64,000 nt of DNA from Streptomyces sp. ISL-43 (GCF_018614195.1 NZ_JAGGOT010000052.1:1-64000); one strand, 5' to 3'. Positions 1 to 8,699 are shown, counted from the stretch's first letter. Notes: generated by a model from the sequence alone, not told the origin. Numbers and translations: made by a program.

Positions 1-17
1 CTTCCGCGGAGCAGCAC

Positions 18-46
18 TAGTGCTGTGACCGGGAACGTTCACCGTG
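18..46. mobile_element. Solo IS630-type terminal inverted repeat (remnant)
   Basis: Directly after a TA dinucleotide (18-19) the sequence reads GTGCTGTGACCGGGAA and continues with GTTCACCG. It matches 25 of 27 bases of the right end of the intact IS630-family element at 3336-4586, read inward. The body of the element should lie to the right, but no transposase follows and similarity is lost after about 30 bp. The 14-bp palindrome CAGCACTAGTGCTG is centred on the TA, so the flank at 11-17 also resembles an element end. It is probably a remnant of a related insertion sequence; what lies left of the window is unknown. Confidence 0.65.
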
Positions 47-210
47 TTCGGAGTTGGGTGTGGCTCCTTTGCAGGGACTGCGGGGACCAGGGTGCACGGC
101 AGGCTCCGTCGGGTACGGAACAACTCCGGGGGGCGGCTGGCGGGTGAGAGTGGCTGTCGCCGTGACGGACGCGGCGGGCATGCCTGGGGCCGTCGCCGCG
201 CCCGCGCCCT

Positions 211-1095
211 TCAGCTCCCCGCCGCCACCCGCCGTACCACCGCCAGCGCCTCGCGCACTGCCCCCGGGATGTCCGTCACCGGGAAGCGCGCCTGGCGCAC
301 CACGCGTTCGCGGTCCACCACCAGCACCGCCCGCTTCAGCCGCAGTGCCTGCCCGGCGCGGAACACTGGTAGCCGCAAAGCGGCCGCGAGGCGCAGGTCG
401 ACGTCTGAGAGCAGGGTGAAGGGGATGCCCTCCTCGACCGCGAACACCCGCTGCTCGTCCGGGCGTTGAGTACTCACGCCGCGCACCTCGGCGCCCGCCG
501 AGCGGAAGTCGTCGTACACGTCCCGGAACAGCCGGTTTTCCAGCGTGCAGCCGATGGCACCCGGGATGTCGGCCCAGCCGTCCGGCAACGGGCCCGGGCG
601 ACCGGCTGCCGGGTAGCAGAACAGGACGGTGGCCGCAGTCTCGGCCACCGGGTCCAGCGGCTCACCGCCCCGGTGCCCCGGCAGTTCGAGGCGCGGCAGC
701 CACTCGCCCACCAGGCCCGCCACCCGCAGCGCCTCCGCACTCTCCTCGTCAGCCGTGCCGCTCAGCGAGCCGTCGCCGAGCAGCCAGCGGTCCGCCCAGT
801 CCTGCATCGAGAGCAGCACGGGCAGCAGCCCCCGCCCGCTCTCCGTCAGCCGGTACTCGTACCGCACCGGGCCACTCTGATACGGAACCTTCTCCAAGAC
901 CTCCGCCTCCACCAGGTGCGCAAGGCGTTCGGTCAGCACCTTCCGGGAGATCCCCAACTCCTCCTGAAGCGCGTCGAACCGGTGGTGCCCGCGTGCGGTC
1001 TCCCGAACCAGGAGCAGGCTCCACCAGTCGCCGACCACCGCCGCCGCCTGCGCGATCGCGCAGGCGGCGTCCCGCTCGGGCACCGACCTGACCAT
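211..1095 (-). CDS. HxlR-family regulator fused to a peroxiredoxin-like domain
   Basis: The protein has 294 residues. Residues 10-105 are an HxlR winged helix-turn-helix (DWWSLLLVRE, LGISRKVLTERLAHLVE, YRLTESGRGLLPVL). Residues about 145-290 resemble an AhpC/TSA (BCP-type) fold, with Cys183 in IGCTLENRLF at the position of the peroxidatic cysteine and a GVSTQ strand downstream. HxlR proteins are often thiol or aldehyde sensors, so a redox-sensing or peroxide-reducing regulator is inferred. The ATG at 1095 starts just before the HTH; the open frame reaches upstream to 1269 but that extension looks non-coding. It is divergent from the MFS exporter at 1226, which it probably controls. Confidence 0.85.
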   Translation of the reverse strand: MVRSVPERDAACAIAQAAAVVGDWWSLLLVRETARGHHRFDALQEELGISRKVLTERLAHLVEAEVLEKVPYQSGPVRYEYRLTESGRGLLPVLLSMQDWADRWLLGDGSLSGTADEESAEALRVAGLVGEWLPRLELPGHRGGEPLDPVAETAATVLFCYPAAGRPGPLPDGWADIPGAIGCTLENRLFRDVYDDFRSAGAEVRGVSTQRPDEQRVFAVEEGIPFTLLSDVDLRLAAALRLPVFRAGQALRLKRAVLVVDRERVVRQARFPVTDIPGAVREALAVVRRVAAGS

Positions 1096-1225
1096 GGGTC
1101 TCCTGTCTTGCGGATACAACGTCCGGTCTTCGAAACCATCTTGCGCCATGTGGTCAGTTCCGGATAGAAACTGAATCGCAACCAAGTAAGTTCCCATATG
1201 AGACTCACTGAAGGGTGGGCGTCGC

Positions 1226-2482
1226 ATGAGCGAGACGCCGACGGTCCCGGAGCACGATCGCCGCAGCACCCACCATGCGACCTCGCCTCCGGCCGTCTTC
1301 TGGCGCTACTGGGCCGCGGCCACCGTCAGCAACGCGGGCACCGCCGTCACCGCCCTCGCTCTACCCCTGGTCGCCCTCACAGTCCTCGACGCCACCGCGC
1401 TCCAGGCCGCCCTGCTCGCCGCCGCCGGACAGATCTCCTGGCTGTTGCTCAGCCTCCCGGCCGGAGTGATCGCCCAGCGCGTCCCGCTCCGCCGCCTCCA
1501 GGTCACCCTCGATCTCGTACGGTTCGCCGCCGTCGGATCCCTCCCGCTCGCCTGGTGGCTTGACCGGCTCACCTACCCGCACCTGTTGCTCGCCGCTCTG
1601 GTCACCGGCGCCGCGACCGTACTCTTCGACATCGGCAACTCGACCTTTCTGCCCGCCATCGTCCCGGACCGGCAGCTCGCAGCCCGCAACAGCCTGATGT
1701 CCGGCACGCACGCTGTCACCGAGACCGGAGGGCCCTCCGGGGGCGGCCTCCTCGTGTACGCCGCGGGCCCGGTCGGCGCGCTCCTCGTGGACGCGGCCAG
1801 CTACCTGCTCTCAGCCGTTCTGCTGCGTACCCTTCCCGAGCGCCGTCCCGCCGCCCGCACCGGCGACGGCGCCCTCCGGCTGATCCGCGAGGGCTGGACG
1901 TACGTGACGCGGCACCCAGTGATGCTGCCCTGCATGCTCTGGGCTACCGCCACCAACTTCGTCTGCGCCGCCCTGGTCGCCCTCACACCCCTCTACCTGG
2001 TCCGTGAGGCCGGGCTGACGCCCGTACAACTCGGCATGGTGCTCGCCATGGACGGAGTCGGCGCGCTCGCCGGATCCGCCGTGGCGGTCCGACTGACCCG
2101 GCGGTTCGGCACCGCCCGGGGGCTGGTCGGGACCGCGCTGGCCGGCGGCGCTGCCGCCCTGCTGCCCCCGCTGACCACGTCCGCAGCCGACGCATACTGG
2201 TTCGCCCTGGGCAACGCCGGCTTCGCCTTCGGCGTCGTCATCGGGTCGATCACCACCCGCACCCACCGCCAGACCGAGTCCCCGCCTGAGCTCCTCTCCC
2301 GTGTCATGGCCACCGTCCGCTTCGTCTCCTGGGGCGCCCAGCCGCTCGGCGCCCTCACCGCCGGCCTGCTCGCCACGTACGCGGGGACGCACGCGGCCCT
2401 GTGGACGGTGTGCACGGCCGCGCTCCTGCCGCCGCTGTACCTGCTCGCGGTCCCGGTGGGCCGCCGCCGGGACTTCGCCTGA
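1226..2482 (+). CDS. MFS transporter (exporter-like)
   Basis: The 418-residue protein has about 12 hydrophobic segments and the layout of MFS_3/enterobactin-exporter-like permeases: a short N-terminal tail, FWRYWAAATVSNAGTAVT in TM1, PAGVIAQRVPLRR in the loop 2-3 region (the GxxxDRxGRR-type signature), and a cytosolic loop near residue 205. Such proteins export drugs, siderophores or peptides; the substrate cannot be read from the sequence. ATG at 1226 is the first good start after the divergent promoter region. Pairing with the HxlR regulator suggests induction by a small molecule. Confidence 0.85.
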   Translation: MSETPTVPEHDRRSTHHATSPPAVFWRYWAAATVSNAGTAVTALALPLVALTVLDATALQAALLAAAGQISWLLLSLPAGVIAQRVPLRRLQVTLDLVRFAAVGSLPLAWWLDRLTYPHLLLAALVTGAATVLFDIGNSTFLPAIVPDRQLAARNSLMSGTHAVTETGGPSGGGLLVYAAGPVGALLVDAASYLLSAVLLRTLPERRPAARTGDGALRLIREGWTYVTRHPVMLPCMLWATATNFVCAALVALTPLYLVREAGLTPVQLGMVLAMDGVGALAGSAVAVRLTRRFGTARGLVGTALAGGAAALLPPLTTSAADAYWFALGNAGFAFGVVIGSITTRTHRQTESPPELLSRVMATVRFVSWGAQPLGALTAGLLATYAGTHAALWTVCTAALLPPLYLLAVPVGRRRDFA

Positions 2483-2744
2483 CACGGACTCCCCAGGCTG
2501 GGAGGGAGCCCGCCCCCTCTCATCGCTGCCACAGCAACACAAAGGGCCATGAAAATCGCCGAGACGAGCCTGGAACCGGACGCGGACGGCGACGAGGAGA
2601 ACGAGGCCAGGGGCAGGGCACTACCGCGTCCATGAAAGCTCTGACCGGGACGGATATACCCTCGCGGCTTGACCATCACAGTCCCCGAAGAAGAGCTACA
2701 CCCTTCGGAGTTCGGGCTCATCTTGGCGAGCCCGTGTGGACCGA

Positions 2745-3323
2745 TCAGTCAGAAACAGCTGCTTGCCAGCTCCACGAGGCGCGGCGGGGGCGGTCATCCA
2801 GCTCGCCGCGGCCGGTGCACCAGAGGAGGACCTGGGCCGGGTCGCCGGGCGGGGCGTGGGGAAAGAGACGGTGGAGGACCTTCGTGGACAACGGCGCTGG
2901 TGGCAGCCACGGCACGCTCAGCCCTTGGGTGATGTCGTAGGTGTGCAGGAGGACTTCGGCGACACCCATCGCCGCGAAACCCGTCCGGTCGCATGGCCCC
3001 CAGTGCCACGCCCGCAGCCCGGGATCGGCTGTGACCAGAGCACTGCTGAGCAGTCCTGCGCAGGCGGTGACCACCTGGAGCACCTCGCGCGGGGCGGTAC
3101 CTGGGCGGACGGCCAGGTCGAAGGGGAAGTAGGCCCCGGTGGGGCGGCCGGCCACCTGCCCGGCGTAGGCCAGCAGGTCGTGCGCGATGTGGGCGGCCGT
3201 TGTCCAGCAGCTCCACTCCAACGAACCCGCCGGCACCGACCAGTCCTGCGTGTCGTGTGTGCCGAGTACCCCCGCCATCTCGGCCACGGCCTTGTCGACG
3301 TCTTGGTTGTCCAGGTAGTGCAT
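2745..3323 (-). CDS. Maleylpyruvate isomerase N-terminal / mycothiol-dependent DinB-like protein
   Basis: The 192-residue protein fits the actinobacterial MDMPI_N/TIGR03083-type family, a four-helix DinB-like fold that uses mycothiol and a His-coordinated metal. Family-like stretches are SCWTTAAHIAHDLLAYAGQ near the N-terminus and GVAEVLLHTYDIT in the middle, with His residues at the expected metal positions. The exact substrate is unknown. The start codon (ATG at 3323) lies only 10 bp from the TA bordering the IS630 element at 3334, so its native promoter is probably displaced and expression may depend on the insertion sequence. Confidence 0.75.
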   Translation of the reverse strand: MHYLDNQDVDKAVAEMAGVLGTHDTQDWSVPAGSLEWSCWTTAAHIAHDLLAYAGQVAGRPTGAYFPFDLAVRPGTAPREVLQVVTACAGLLSSALVTADPGLRAWHWGPCDRTGFAAMGVAEVLLHTYDITQGLSVPWLPPAPLSTKVLHRLFPHAPPGDPAQVLLWCTGRGELDDRPRRASWSWQAAVSD

Positions 3324-3333
3324 CCCGAGATGC

Positions 3334-4588
3334 TAATGCTGTGGCCCGGGGATCGTGGTCAGGCTGCCGAGTCTGCGAGGGGCCGTCCGCCCCAGCGGAT
3401 GCCTCTCTCGCTGCGGATGCGGGCGCGTTCTTTGCGCTGGGCGGCCAGGACATCGGGGTGACGGGCGTTCACGTTGCGCCAGCGCAAGTAGGCGTGCAGC
3501 TCGCGCGTCTGGACGGTGTGGTTCGGGTGGTTGGAGTTCGCCAGGGTGAACTGCCGCAGAGGCCCGAAGTGCGCTTCTATCGGGTTTGCCCAGGAGGCGT
3601 TGGTCGGGGTGAAGCACAGCTCGACCTTGTTCTTCTTCGCCCAGGTACGGATCTTGGCTCCTTTGTGGGCGGAGAGGTTGTCCATGATCACGTAGATCGG
3701 GGCGCCGTCAGGCCGGGCGGCACGGATCGATTTCAGTGCGGCCAGGGACTGGGCGCCGCCCTTGTGGCGACGGTTGACGCCCCACACAGTGTCGTCACCG
3801 ACCGAGTAACAGCCGTGGAAGTAAGTGACCCCGTGGGTTCGGTGGTAGGTCGCCGGGACCCGGTCGGGGCGGCCCGGTTTGGCCCAGCAGGAGCCGCCGG
3901 TGGGGCGGATACCCAGCGGCCCGAACTCGTCGAAGGCGAAGACCCGGTCGTGGAGGTACTCAAGGACGTGCTCGATCCGGTCGAGTTTGGCATCGCGGTC
4001 GGGGTCGGTGGACTCCTTCCACGTTTTCGTGCGCTGGAAGGTGATCCCGTGGCGGGCGAGCAGGCAGCGCAGGGCCTCGCGGCTGATACGGATCGTCCGG
4101 CCGTGGACGCGTCGCAGGTAGCCGGCGAGTTTACGGATCGACCAGCGGGTGAAGGGCTGGCCGAGCTTGGTCGGGCGGGTGGTGGCCGTCGCCACGACGA
4201 AGTCCTCGTCATCCGGGCTGAGCTGGCGGGGACGGCCTCCCGCCCACCGAGGGTCCAGGCAGGCCAGACCGATCTCGTTGAACCGGTGGATCACGTCGCG
4301 CACGGTGTCCTCGTCCGCCTGGACCAAGCGGGCGATGACGGGGACGTTGTTCCCGCCGGCCGAGGCCAGCAGCATCATCGCCCGTCGGTAGCGCACCGTG
4401 CTGGTGCTGCCCCGCCGTACGATCCGCTGCAGCTTCTGCCCCTCCTGATCGGTCAGTCTGCGGACCTTGACCGGTTGTGCCACCAAGCCTCCCCACGCCG
4501 GTGGGACGTCACCGCGACATCCAACCGGCACCAGCCTGCCCCGCCACCACGACCAGCAACCCGGTGAACCTTCCCGGTCACAGCACTA
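3334..4588 (-). mobile_element. IS630-family insertion sequence with TA duplication
   Basis: The element spans 3336-4586 (1,251 bp) and is flanked by TA at 3334-3335 and 4587-4588, the target duplication expected for IS630/Tc1-mariner. The inverted ends are ATGCTGTGGCCCGGGGA at the left and, read inward, GTGCTGTGACCGGGAA at the right. It carries a single transposase gene on the minus strand. The right end cuts a lipoprotein gene; the left end nearly touches the start of the gene at 3323. Confidence 0.88.
3359..4483 (-). CDS. IS630 family transposase
   Basis: The 374-residue DDE transposase (from GTG at 4483; TTG at 4486 is an alternative) has an N-terminal Homeodomain-like/Winged helix region (residues about 5-135: VIARLVQADEDTVRDVIHRF, FTRWSIRKLAGYLRRVHGR) and a DDE catalytic domain. 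The catalytic residues are visible: Asp185 in AFDEFGP, Asp268 in VIMDNLSAHK and Glu303 in NPIEAHFG. The frame is intact with no frameshift, so the element is potentially active. The open frame extends upstream to 4531, but that part is unlike family N-termini. Confidence 0.9.
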   Translation of the reverse strand: MAQPVKVRRLTDQEGQKLQRIVRRGSTSTVRYRRAMMLLASAGGNNVPVIARLVQADEDTVRDVIHRFNEIGLACLDPRWAGGRPRQLSPDDEDFVVATATTRPTKLGQPFTRWSIRKLAGYLRRVHGRTIRISREALRCLLARHGITFQRTKTWKESTDPDRDAKLDRIEHVLEYLHDRVFAFDEFGPLGIRPTGGSCWAKPGRPDRVPATYHRTHGVTYFHGCYSVGDDTVWGVNRRHKGGAQSLAALKSIRAARPDGAPIYVIMDNLSAHKGAKIRTWAKKNKVELCFTPTNASWANPIEAHFGPLRQFTLANSNHPNHTVQTRELHAYLRWRNVNARHPDVLAAQRKERARIRSERGIRWGGRPLADSAA

Positions 4589-4862
4589 GCAAGAATTCCT
4601 GTCGGTCGGTGGCGTTCTCTTCCTCGTTGGCGAAGTCCACGACGGCCTGGAGTGACTCGGGGAGGGTGGGTGACGCGGTCGGAGTGGGAGGGGTCGGCGT
4701 GGCCGCGGTGGGGCTGGGGGCGGGACCCGCACCGGTCGTGGCGCTGGGGCCGGTGGTCGGGGTTCTGGAAGAAGCGGCCGGTTCGCACGCGGAGAGCGCC
4801 AGGACGGCGGCTATGACGGTAAGTGCGCTGCTGGAGCGCTTTCTGGTGTGCGGGGTGGCCAT
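4578..4862 (-). pseudogene. Secreted lipoprotein gene truncated by the IS630 element
   Basis: The ORF opens with a typical lipoprotein signal peptide: positively charged start (TPHTRKR), hydrophobic core, lipobox LSAC with Cys26, then a Pro/Thr/Ala-rich linker to about residue 70. A strong RBS (AGGAG) precedes ATG 4862. The reading frame runs directly into the right inverted repeat of the insertion sequence, whose CTG-TGA supplies the stop, so the last residues (LLVL) come from the element. No continuation of the gene is visible on the other side of the element, where only about 10 bp separate it from the next gene. Loss of the 3' half by an adjacent deletion is inferred. Confidence 0.75.
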
Positions 4863-4957
4863 GCGGATCTCCTGGTCTGCGTGTGGGAGCGGGGCTAAAT
4901 TACACAAAGTGTTGAAAGTGTGATGCGCCGATCATGGGTTGAGATGGGCACGACGAA

Positions 4958-4982
4958 GGCCCCCGCCGGGATCACGGGGGCC
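4958..4982. terminator. GC-rich hairpin
   Basis: GGCCCCCG (4958-4965) pairs with CGGGGGCC (4975-4982) across a 9-nt loop. It lies between the frameshifted gene ending at 5012 and the lipoprotein start at 4862, both on the minus strand, and most likely terminates the upstream gene. Confidence 0.55.
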
Positions 4983-5011
4983 GTGTCCGGTATGTGGCTT
5001 CGTTGCGTGCG

Positions 5012-5665
5012 CTACGCCCGGTTCGCTGCCCGCTCGCAGGGGCACGGTTCGGTGTACGGGCTGCCGTCCGCGTTGAGGACCGGACCGGCGAGGCGCCAGT
5101 GGGAGCCTTCGCAGACTCTGCGGGCGTGGCAGGGGCACGACGGGCACTCGTCCGGCGCCGGCCGTGCCCAGTGGAAGCCGTCGGCCCCGCCGAGATCCAT
5201 TCGCCGTCGCCGGCGACCCGCCGGCCGGGCACCACACAGCCGGTGGTGAAGTCGACGACCTCGGAGCCGGCCACTGTGTAGCCCTGGCCGGGGGCAATGC
5301 GGCGGGGGTTGGCGGCCTGCTTTAGCGGCGGCCCGGCCCGTGTCGGTGAGCGCGTACGTGTTGCACTCCTTGACCGTCGAACTCGACCCGGTCGAACTGC
5401 TCGCGCCACTGCTCCAGGTCCGCGAACGCGGCCTGACGGTCGGGGGACTCGGAGGCCGAACCGACGTACTCGACCGCGCGGGCCCACATCCGGGCCAGGA
5501 TCTTCTCGCCCTTGCCGGGGCGTGAACGGTCGATGTACTGGTAGTGCCTGCCGAGCTTGACTCCGGGGCAGAACATGACGCGCAGCCAGGCCGCCTCACT
5601 CCACCCGCGCGACACCGCGTTGACGGCGGGGCGGATGCTCAGGCGCCACTTAGCGTCCCGGGGTA
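5012..5665 (-). pseudogene. Multi-frameshift remnant of a Cys-rich protein of unknown function
   Basis: Protein-like sequence runs through all three minus-strand frames. Frame A (to about 5378) gives AKWRLSIRPAVNAV, GVKLGRHYQYIDRSRPGKGE and ARMWARAVEYVGSA. A shift near 5375 leads to VKECNTYALTDTGRAA. A second shift near 5320 leads to APGQGYTVAGSEVVDFTTG. A third near 5200 leads to a Cys-rich end, DECPSCPCHARRVCEGSHW and PYTEPCPCERAANRA, stopping at 5012. The Cys pairs suggest a zinc-binding tail. I do not recognise the family; its style is that of genes on Streptomyces integrative elements. At least three frameshifts are needed, so it is very likely dead (or the sequence is error-prone here). 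Confidence 0.5.
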
Positions 5666-5847
5666 TCCCGCCTGGTCTCCGCCGGCGTCCAAACGACAGT
5701 CGTATGGACGCTGCGTCCCAACGCGTGACGCGGACGGCGCGCGCCGTCGAGTGAGGGCGCGCGCCGAGTGTGACGGCGGGCCGCAAGGCACGACGGGGCC
5801 CGGCCGGTCCCGCTAGAGTCCCTCCCACGACGGACGGAGGGGGTCCC

Positions 5848-6057
5848 GTGACAGGCCGAGCCAAGATCAGCATCAGCCTCGACGCCGAGCTCGTGGTGGA
5901 GGTGATGGTCCTCGCTGGCGTGGGGTCTCCCCAGGACGCCGTGGAGGCCGTCGTACGCGACTACATCGCGCGCGGCCACCGCACCGAGGTCCGGGTCCAG
6001 CGCCAGGACGAGCCCCGGCGGGACGCCGACATCGTGCAGCAGCCGCCGCAGGGCTGA
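5848..6057 (+). CDS. VapB-like ribbon-helix-helix antitoxin (orphan)
   Basis: The 69-residue protein contains ISISLDAELVVEVMVLAG followed by SPQDAVEAVVRDYIARG. This is the beta strand plus two helices of VapB/DUF2191-type antitoxins, which bind their own operator and neutralise a PIN-domain toxin. GTG 5848 is chosen because it is preceded by GGAGG and sits right before the family start; the open frame reaches back to 5770. No PIN toxin follows: the next gene is a glycosidase. It may be a solitary regulator or a relic. Confidence 0.7.
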   Translation: MTGRAKISISLDAELVVEVMVLAGVGSPQDAVEAVVRDYIARGHRTEVRVQRQDEPRRDADIVQQPPQG

Positions 6058-6121
6058 ACCTCGGCGGTGCGGTGGCGCGCCTGAGGCGGGCCCGCGCGGC
6101 TCGCGGCGCACAGTGGCCTGA

Positions 6122-6148
6122 GGGAGCGGTCCGGCGCGGGCCGCTCCC
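6122..6148. terminator. Hairpin after the antitoxin-like gene
   Basis: GGGAGCGG (6122-6129) pairs with CCGCTCCC (6141-6148), loop of 11 nt, in the 131-bp gap between the antitoxin-like gene and the glycosidase. It is a possible terminator. Confidence 0.4.
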
Positions 6149-6188
6149 GCCGCCCCGCCGCCGATGCCCGCGCCTCAGGGAGCGCCCC

Positions 6189-8699
6189 GTGAGCGAGGCC
6201 GTGTCCAGACGCCGTGCCTTGAGCCTCCTCGGAGCGGTGGGCGCCGCCCTCGGCGCGGCCGGCTGCGTACCGGCGCCGCCGCCCGGCACGCGGCCCCGTA
6301 AGGCCGCCGCTGCCGCCGCGCCTCGGGCCGGCGCCGCCGCGCGGATCGACGCCCTCCTGGAACGGCTCACCCTGGAGGAGAAGACCGTCCTGCTGCACGG
6401 CGGACCGGACCCGGCCCCGCTCGGCCAGGCCGGCTATGTGCCCGGCATCCCGCACCTGGGCATCCCGGAGCTGCGCCTCGCGGACGGACCGGCCGGGGTA
6501 CGCGTCGCCGAACGGGCCACCGCGCTGCCCGCGCCCGTCCTGCTCGCCTCCGCCTTCGACCCGGCGCTGGCCCGGGAGTACGGCCGGGTCATCGGCCGCG
6601 AGGGCCGCGCGCTCGGCCAGGACGTCCTGCTCTCGCCGATGGCCAACCTCATCCGCACCCCGTACGCCGGGCGGAACTTCGAGACCTTCTCGGAGGACCC
6701 GAAGCTCACGGCCGACCTCGTCGGCGAGGTCGTCCGCGGCATCCAGGACGAGGGACTCATCGCCGCCGTCAAGCACTTCGCGCTCAACAACCAGGAGAAG
6801 GGCCGCGACACGGTCGATGTGGTCGCGACCGAACAGACCCTCCACGAGACGGAGCTACGCGGCTTCGAGGCCGCGGTGGCCGCCGGCGCGGGCGCGGTGA
6901 TGGGCGCCTACAACAAGGTCAACGGCGTCTACGCCTGCGAGAACAAACCGCTCCTGGACGAACTGCTGCGCGGGCGCTGGGGGTTCGACGGCTGGGTGAT
7001 GTCCGACCGGGACGCCGCCCACAGCACCGTCGCCTCGATCGGCGCCGGACTCGACATGGAGATGCCGGGCGGCACCCACTACGGCGCCCCGTTGCGCGAG
7101 GCCGTGCGCGGCGGCTCCGTCCACGAGAGCGCCGTGGACCTCGCGGTCCGCCGGATCCTGGTCACGATGGACCGCTTCGGGCTGCTCGCCGAGCACCCCG
7201 CCGCCCGGCCGGCCCGGGACGCGGCGGCCGGGGCCAAGGTCGCCCGCCAGGTGGCCGTGGCGGGCGCGGTCCTGCTCCGCAACGAGTACGCGACGCTGCC
7301 GCTGACGGGAGCCGCGGCCCGCTCGGTCGCCGTCATCGGCCCGACCGGGCGGACCCCCTTCGTCAGTGGCGGCGGCAGCGCCCACGTGGTCCCGGCCGCG
7401 GCCGCCGGCCCCCTCGCCGCGATCCGGCAGCGGGCCGGGAAGGGCTCCACGGTGAGCTACGCGCTCGGCGAGGACCTGTACGGGCGCCCGCTCCCGGTGA
7501 AACTGCTGGCCCCCGGCACCGCCCTCGACGACCGCGGCGTGGAGCCCGGACGCACCTGGACCTACGAGGGGGCCTTCCGGCTGGCGGCCGACGACGAGTG
7601 GACCCTGCTGATCCACTACACCGGGAAGCGGCCGAGCGTCCGGCTCGACGGGGAGGAGCTGTTCCCCGTGCGGCAGGGCGTGGCCGAGCACTTCGCCGGC
7701 GGACTCCTCGGCAGTGCGCCCGACGGGCTCACCGTGCGCCGGCACACGCTCGCGCTCAAGGCGGGCGAGCACCGGCTCGCCGTCAGCGCCGAAGGAGGGC
7801 CGAAGGGACAGCGGCTGCGGCTGCGGCACACCACGAAGGCCACCCGGGCCGCCGACCTCGCCGAGGCGGTGAAGGCCGCCAAGGAGGCCCGCAGCGTGGT
7901 GCTGTTCGCCTACGAGGACGCCACCGAGGGCAGCGACCGCACCTCGCTGGGGCTCCCGGGCGGCCAGGCCGCGCTGATCCAGGCGGTAGCCGCCGCCAAC
8001 CCGCGCACCACGGTGGTGCTCAACACCTCCTCCAGTACGACGATGCCGTGGCTGCCCCGTACCGGAGCGGTCCTCCAGATGTACTACCCGGGCCAGGAGG
8101 GCGCCGGCGCCACCGCCGACGTGCTCTTCGGCGACGTGGACCCCGGCGGCCGCCTCACCCAGACCTTCCCGGCCGACGAGCGAGTGACCCCGGTCGGCGC
8201 GGAGCTGATGCGCTACCCGGGGGTGGGCGGGCGGCAGGAGTATTCCGAGGGCGTCCACGTCGGCCACCGCTGGTACGACGCGCAGCGGGTGGCCCCGCTG
8301 TTCCCCTTCGGGCACGGGCTCTCGTACACGACCTGGGAGTACGACAAGCTCGTGGTCCGGCCCGGCGCAGACCATGGACGGCGCGGCGGGCTGCGCGTGG
8401 AGTTCACCGTCCGCAACACCGGACGCCGCACGGGCACCGAGGTGGCCCAGGTCTACGTGGGCCCGTCCCCGGACCTGAAACTGGACCAGCCGGTGCGGGC
8501 GCTGGCCGGCTACCGGCGGCTCACCCTCGCGCCCGGCCGGGCACAGCGGGTCGTCATGGACATCGACGCGCGCACGCTGTCGTCCTGGGACCCGGAGCGG
8601 GACGCGTGGGTGGTGGGAACCGGCCGTCGCGGTGTGTTCGCGGGCCGTTCCTCGCGCGAACTGCCGCTGAGGGCAAAGGCTGTGGTGGCGACCGGATAG
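6189..8699 (+). CDS. GH3 family beta-glucosidase-like glycoside hydrolase, Tat lipoprotein
   Basis: The 836-residue protein starts at GTG 6189, giving a twin-arginine signal (SRRRAL) and a lipobox LGAAGC with Cys26, so it is probably a Tat-exported lipoprotein. The GH3 N-terminal barrel follows (KHFALNNQEKGRDTVD, VMGAYNKVNGVYACENK, then the nucleophile Asp273 in FDGWVMSDRDA). The GH3 C-terminal domain is interrupted at about residues 455-575 by a PA14-like insert (TWTYEGAFRLAADDEWTLLI, RPSVRLDGEELFP). A fibronectin-III-like end contains RHTGTEVAQVYVG-type sequence (RRTGTEVAQVYVGPS). It likely cleaves beta-linked oligosaccharides at the cell surface. Confidence 0.88.
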   Translation: MSEAVSRRRALSLLGAVGAALGAAGCVPAPPPGTRPRKAAAAAAPRAGAAARIDALLERLTLEEKTVLLHGGPDPAPLGQAGYVPGIPHLGIPELRLADGPAGVRVAERATALPAPVLLASAFDPALAREYGRVIGREGRALGQDVLLSPMANLIRTPYAGRNFETFSEDPKLTADLVGEVVRGIQDEGLIAAVKHFALNNQEKGRDTVDVVATEQTLHETELRGFEAAVAAGAGAVMGAYNKVNGVYACENKPLLDELLRGRWGFDGWVMSDRDAAHSTVASIGAGLDMEMPGGTHYGAPLREAVRGGSVHESAVDLAVRRILVTMDRFGLLAEHPAARPARDAAAGAKVARQVAVAGAVLLRNEYATLPLTGAAARSVAVIGPTGRTPFVSGGGSAHVVPAAAAGPLAAIRQRAGKGSTVSYALGEDLYGRPLPVKLLAPGTALDDRGVEPGRTWTYEGAFRLAADDEWTLLIHYTGKRPSVRLDGEELFPVRQGVAEHFAGGLLGSAPDGLTVRRHTLALKAGEHRLAVSAEGGPKGQRLRLRHTTKATRAADLAEAVKAAKEARSVVLFAYEDATEGSDRTSLGLPGGQAALIQAVAAANPRTTVVLNTSSSTTMPWLPRTGAVLQMYYPGQEGAGATADVLFGDVDPGGRLTQTFPADERVTPVGAELMRYPGVGGRQEYSEGVHVGHRWYDAQRVAPLFPFGHGLSYTTWEYDKLVVRPGADHGRRGGLRVEFTVRNTGRRTGTEVAQVYVGPSPDLKLDQPVRALAGYRRLTLAPGRAQRVVMDIDARTLSSWDPERDAWVVGTGRRGVFAGRSSRELPLRAKAVVATG

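Noticed and set aside
44..469. Plus-strand ORFs at the left edge as a transposase remnant of the solo IS end
   Set aside because: The translations are Arg/Ser-rich shadow sequence with no DDE or HTH motif.
2483..2744. Small ORFs after the MFS gene
   Set aside because: No codon-bias signal or recognisable motif; treated as intergenic.
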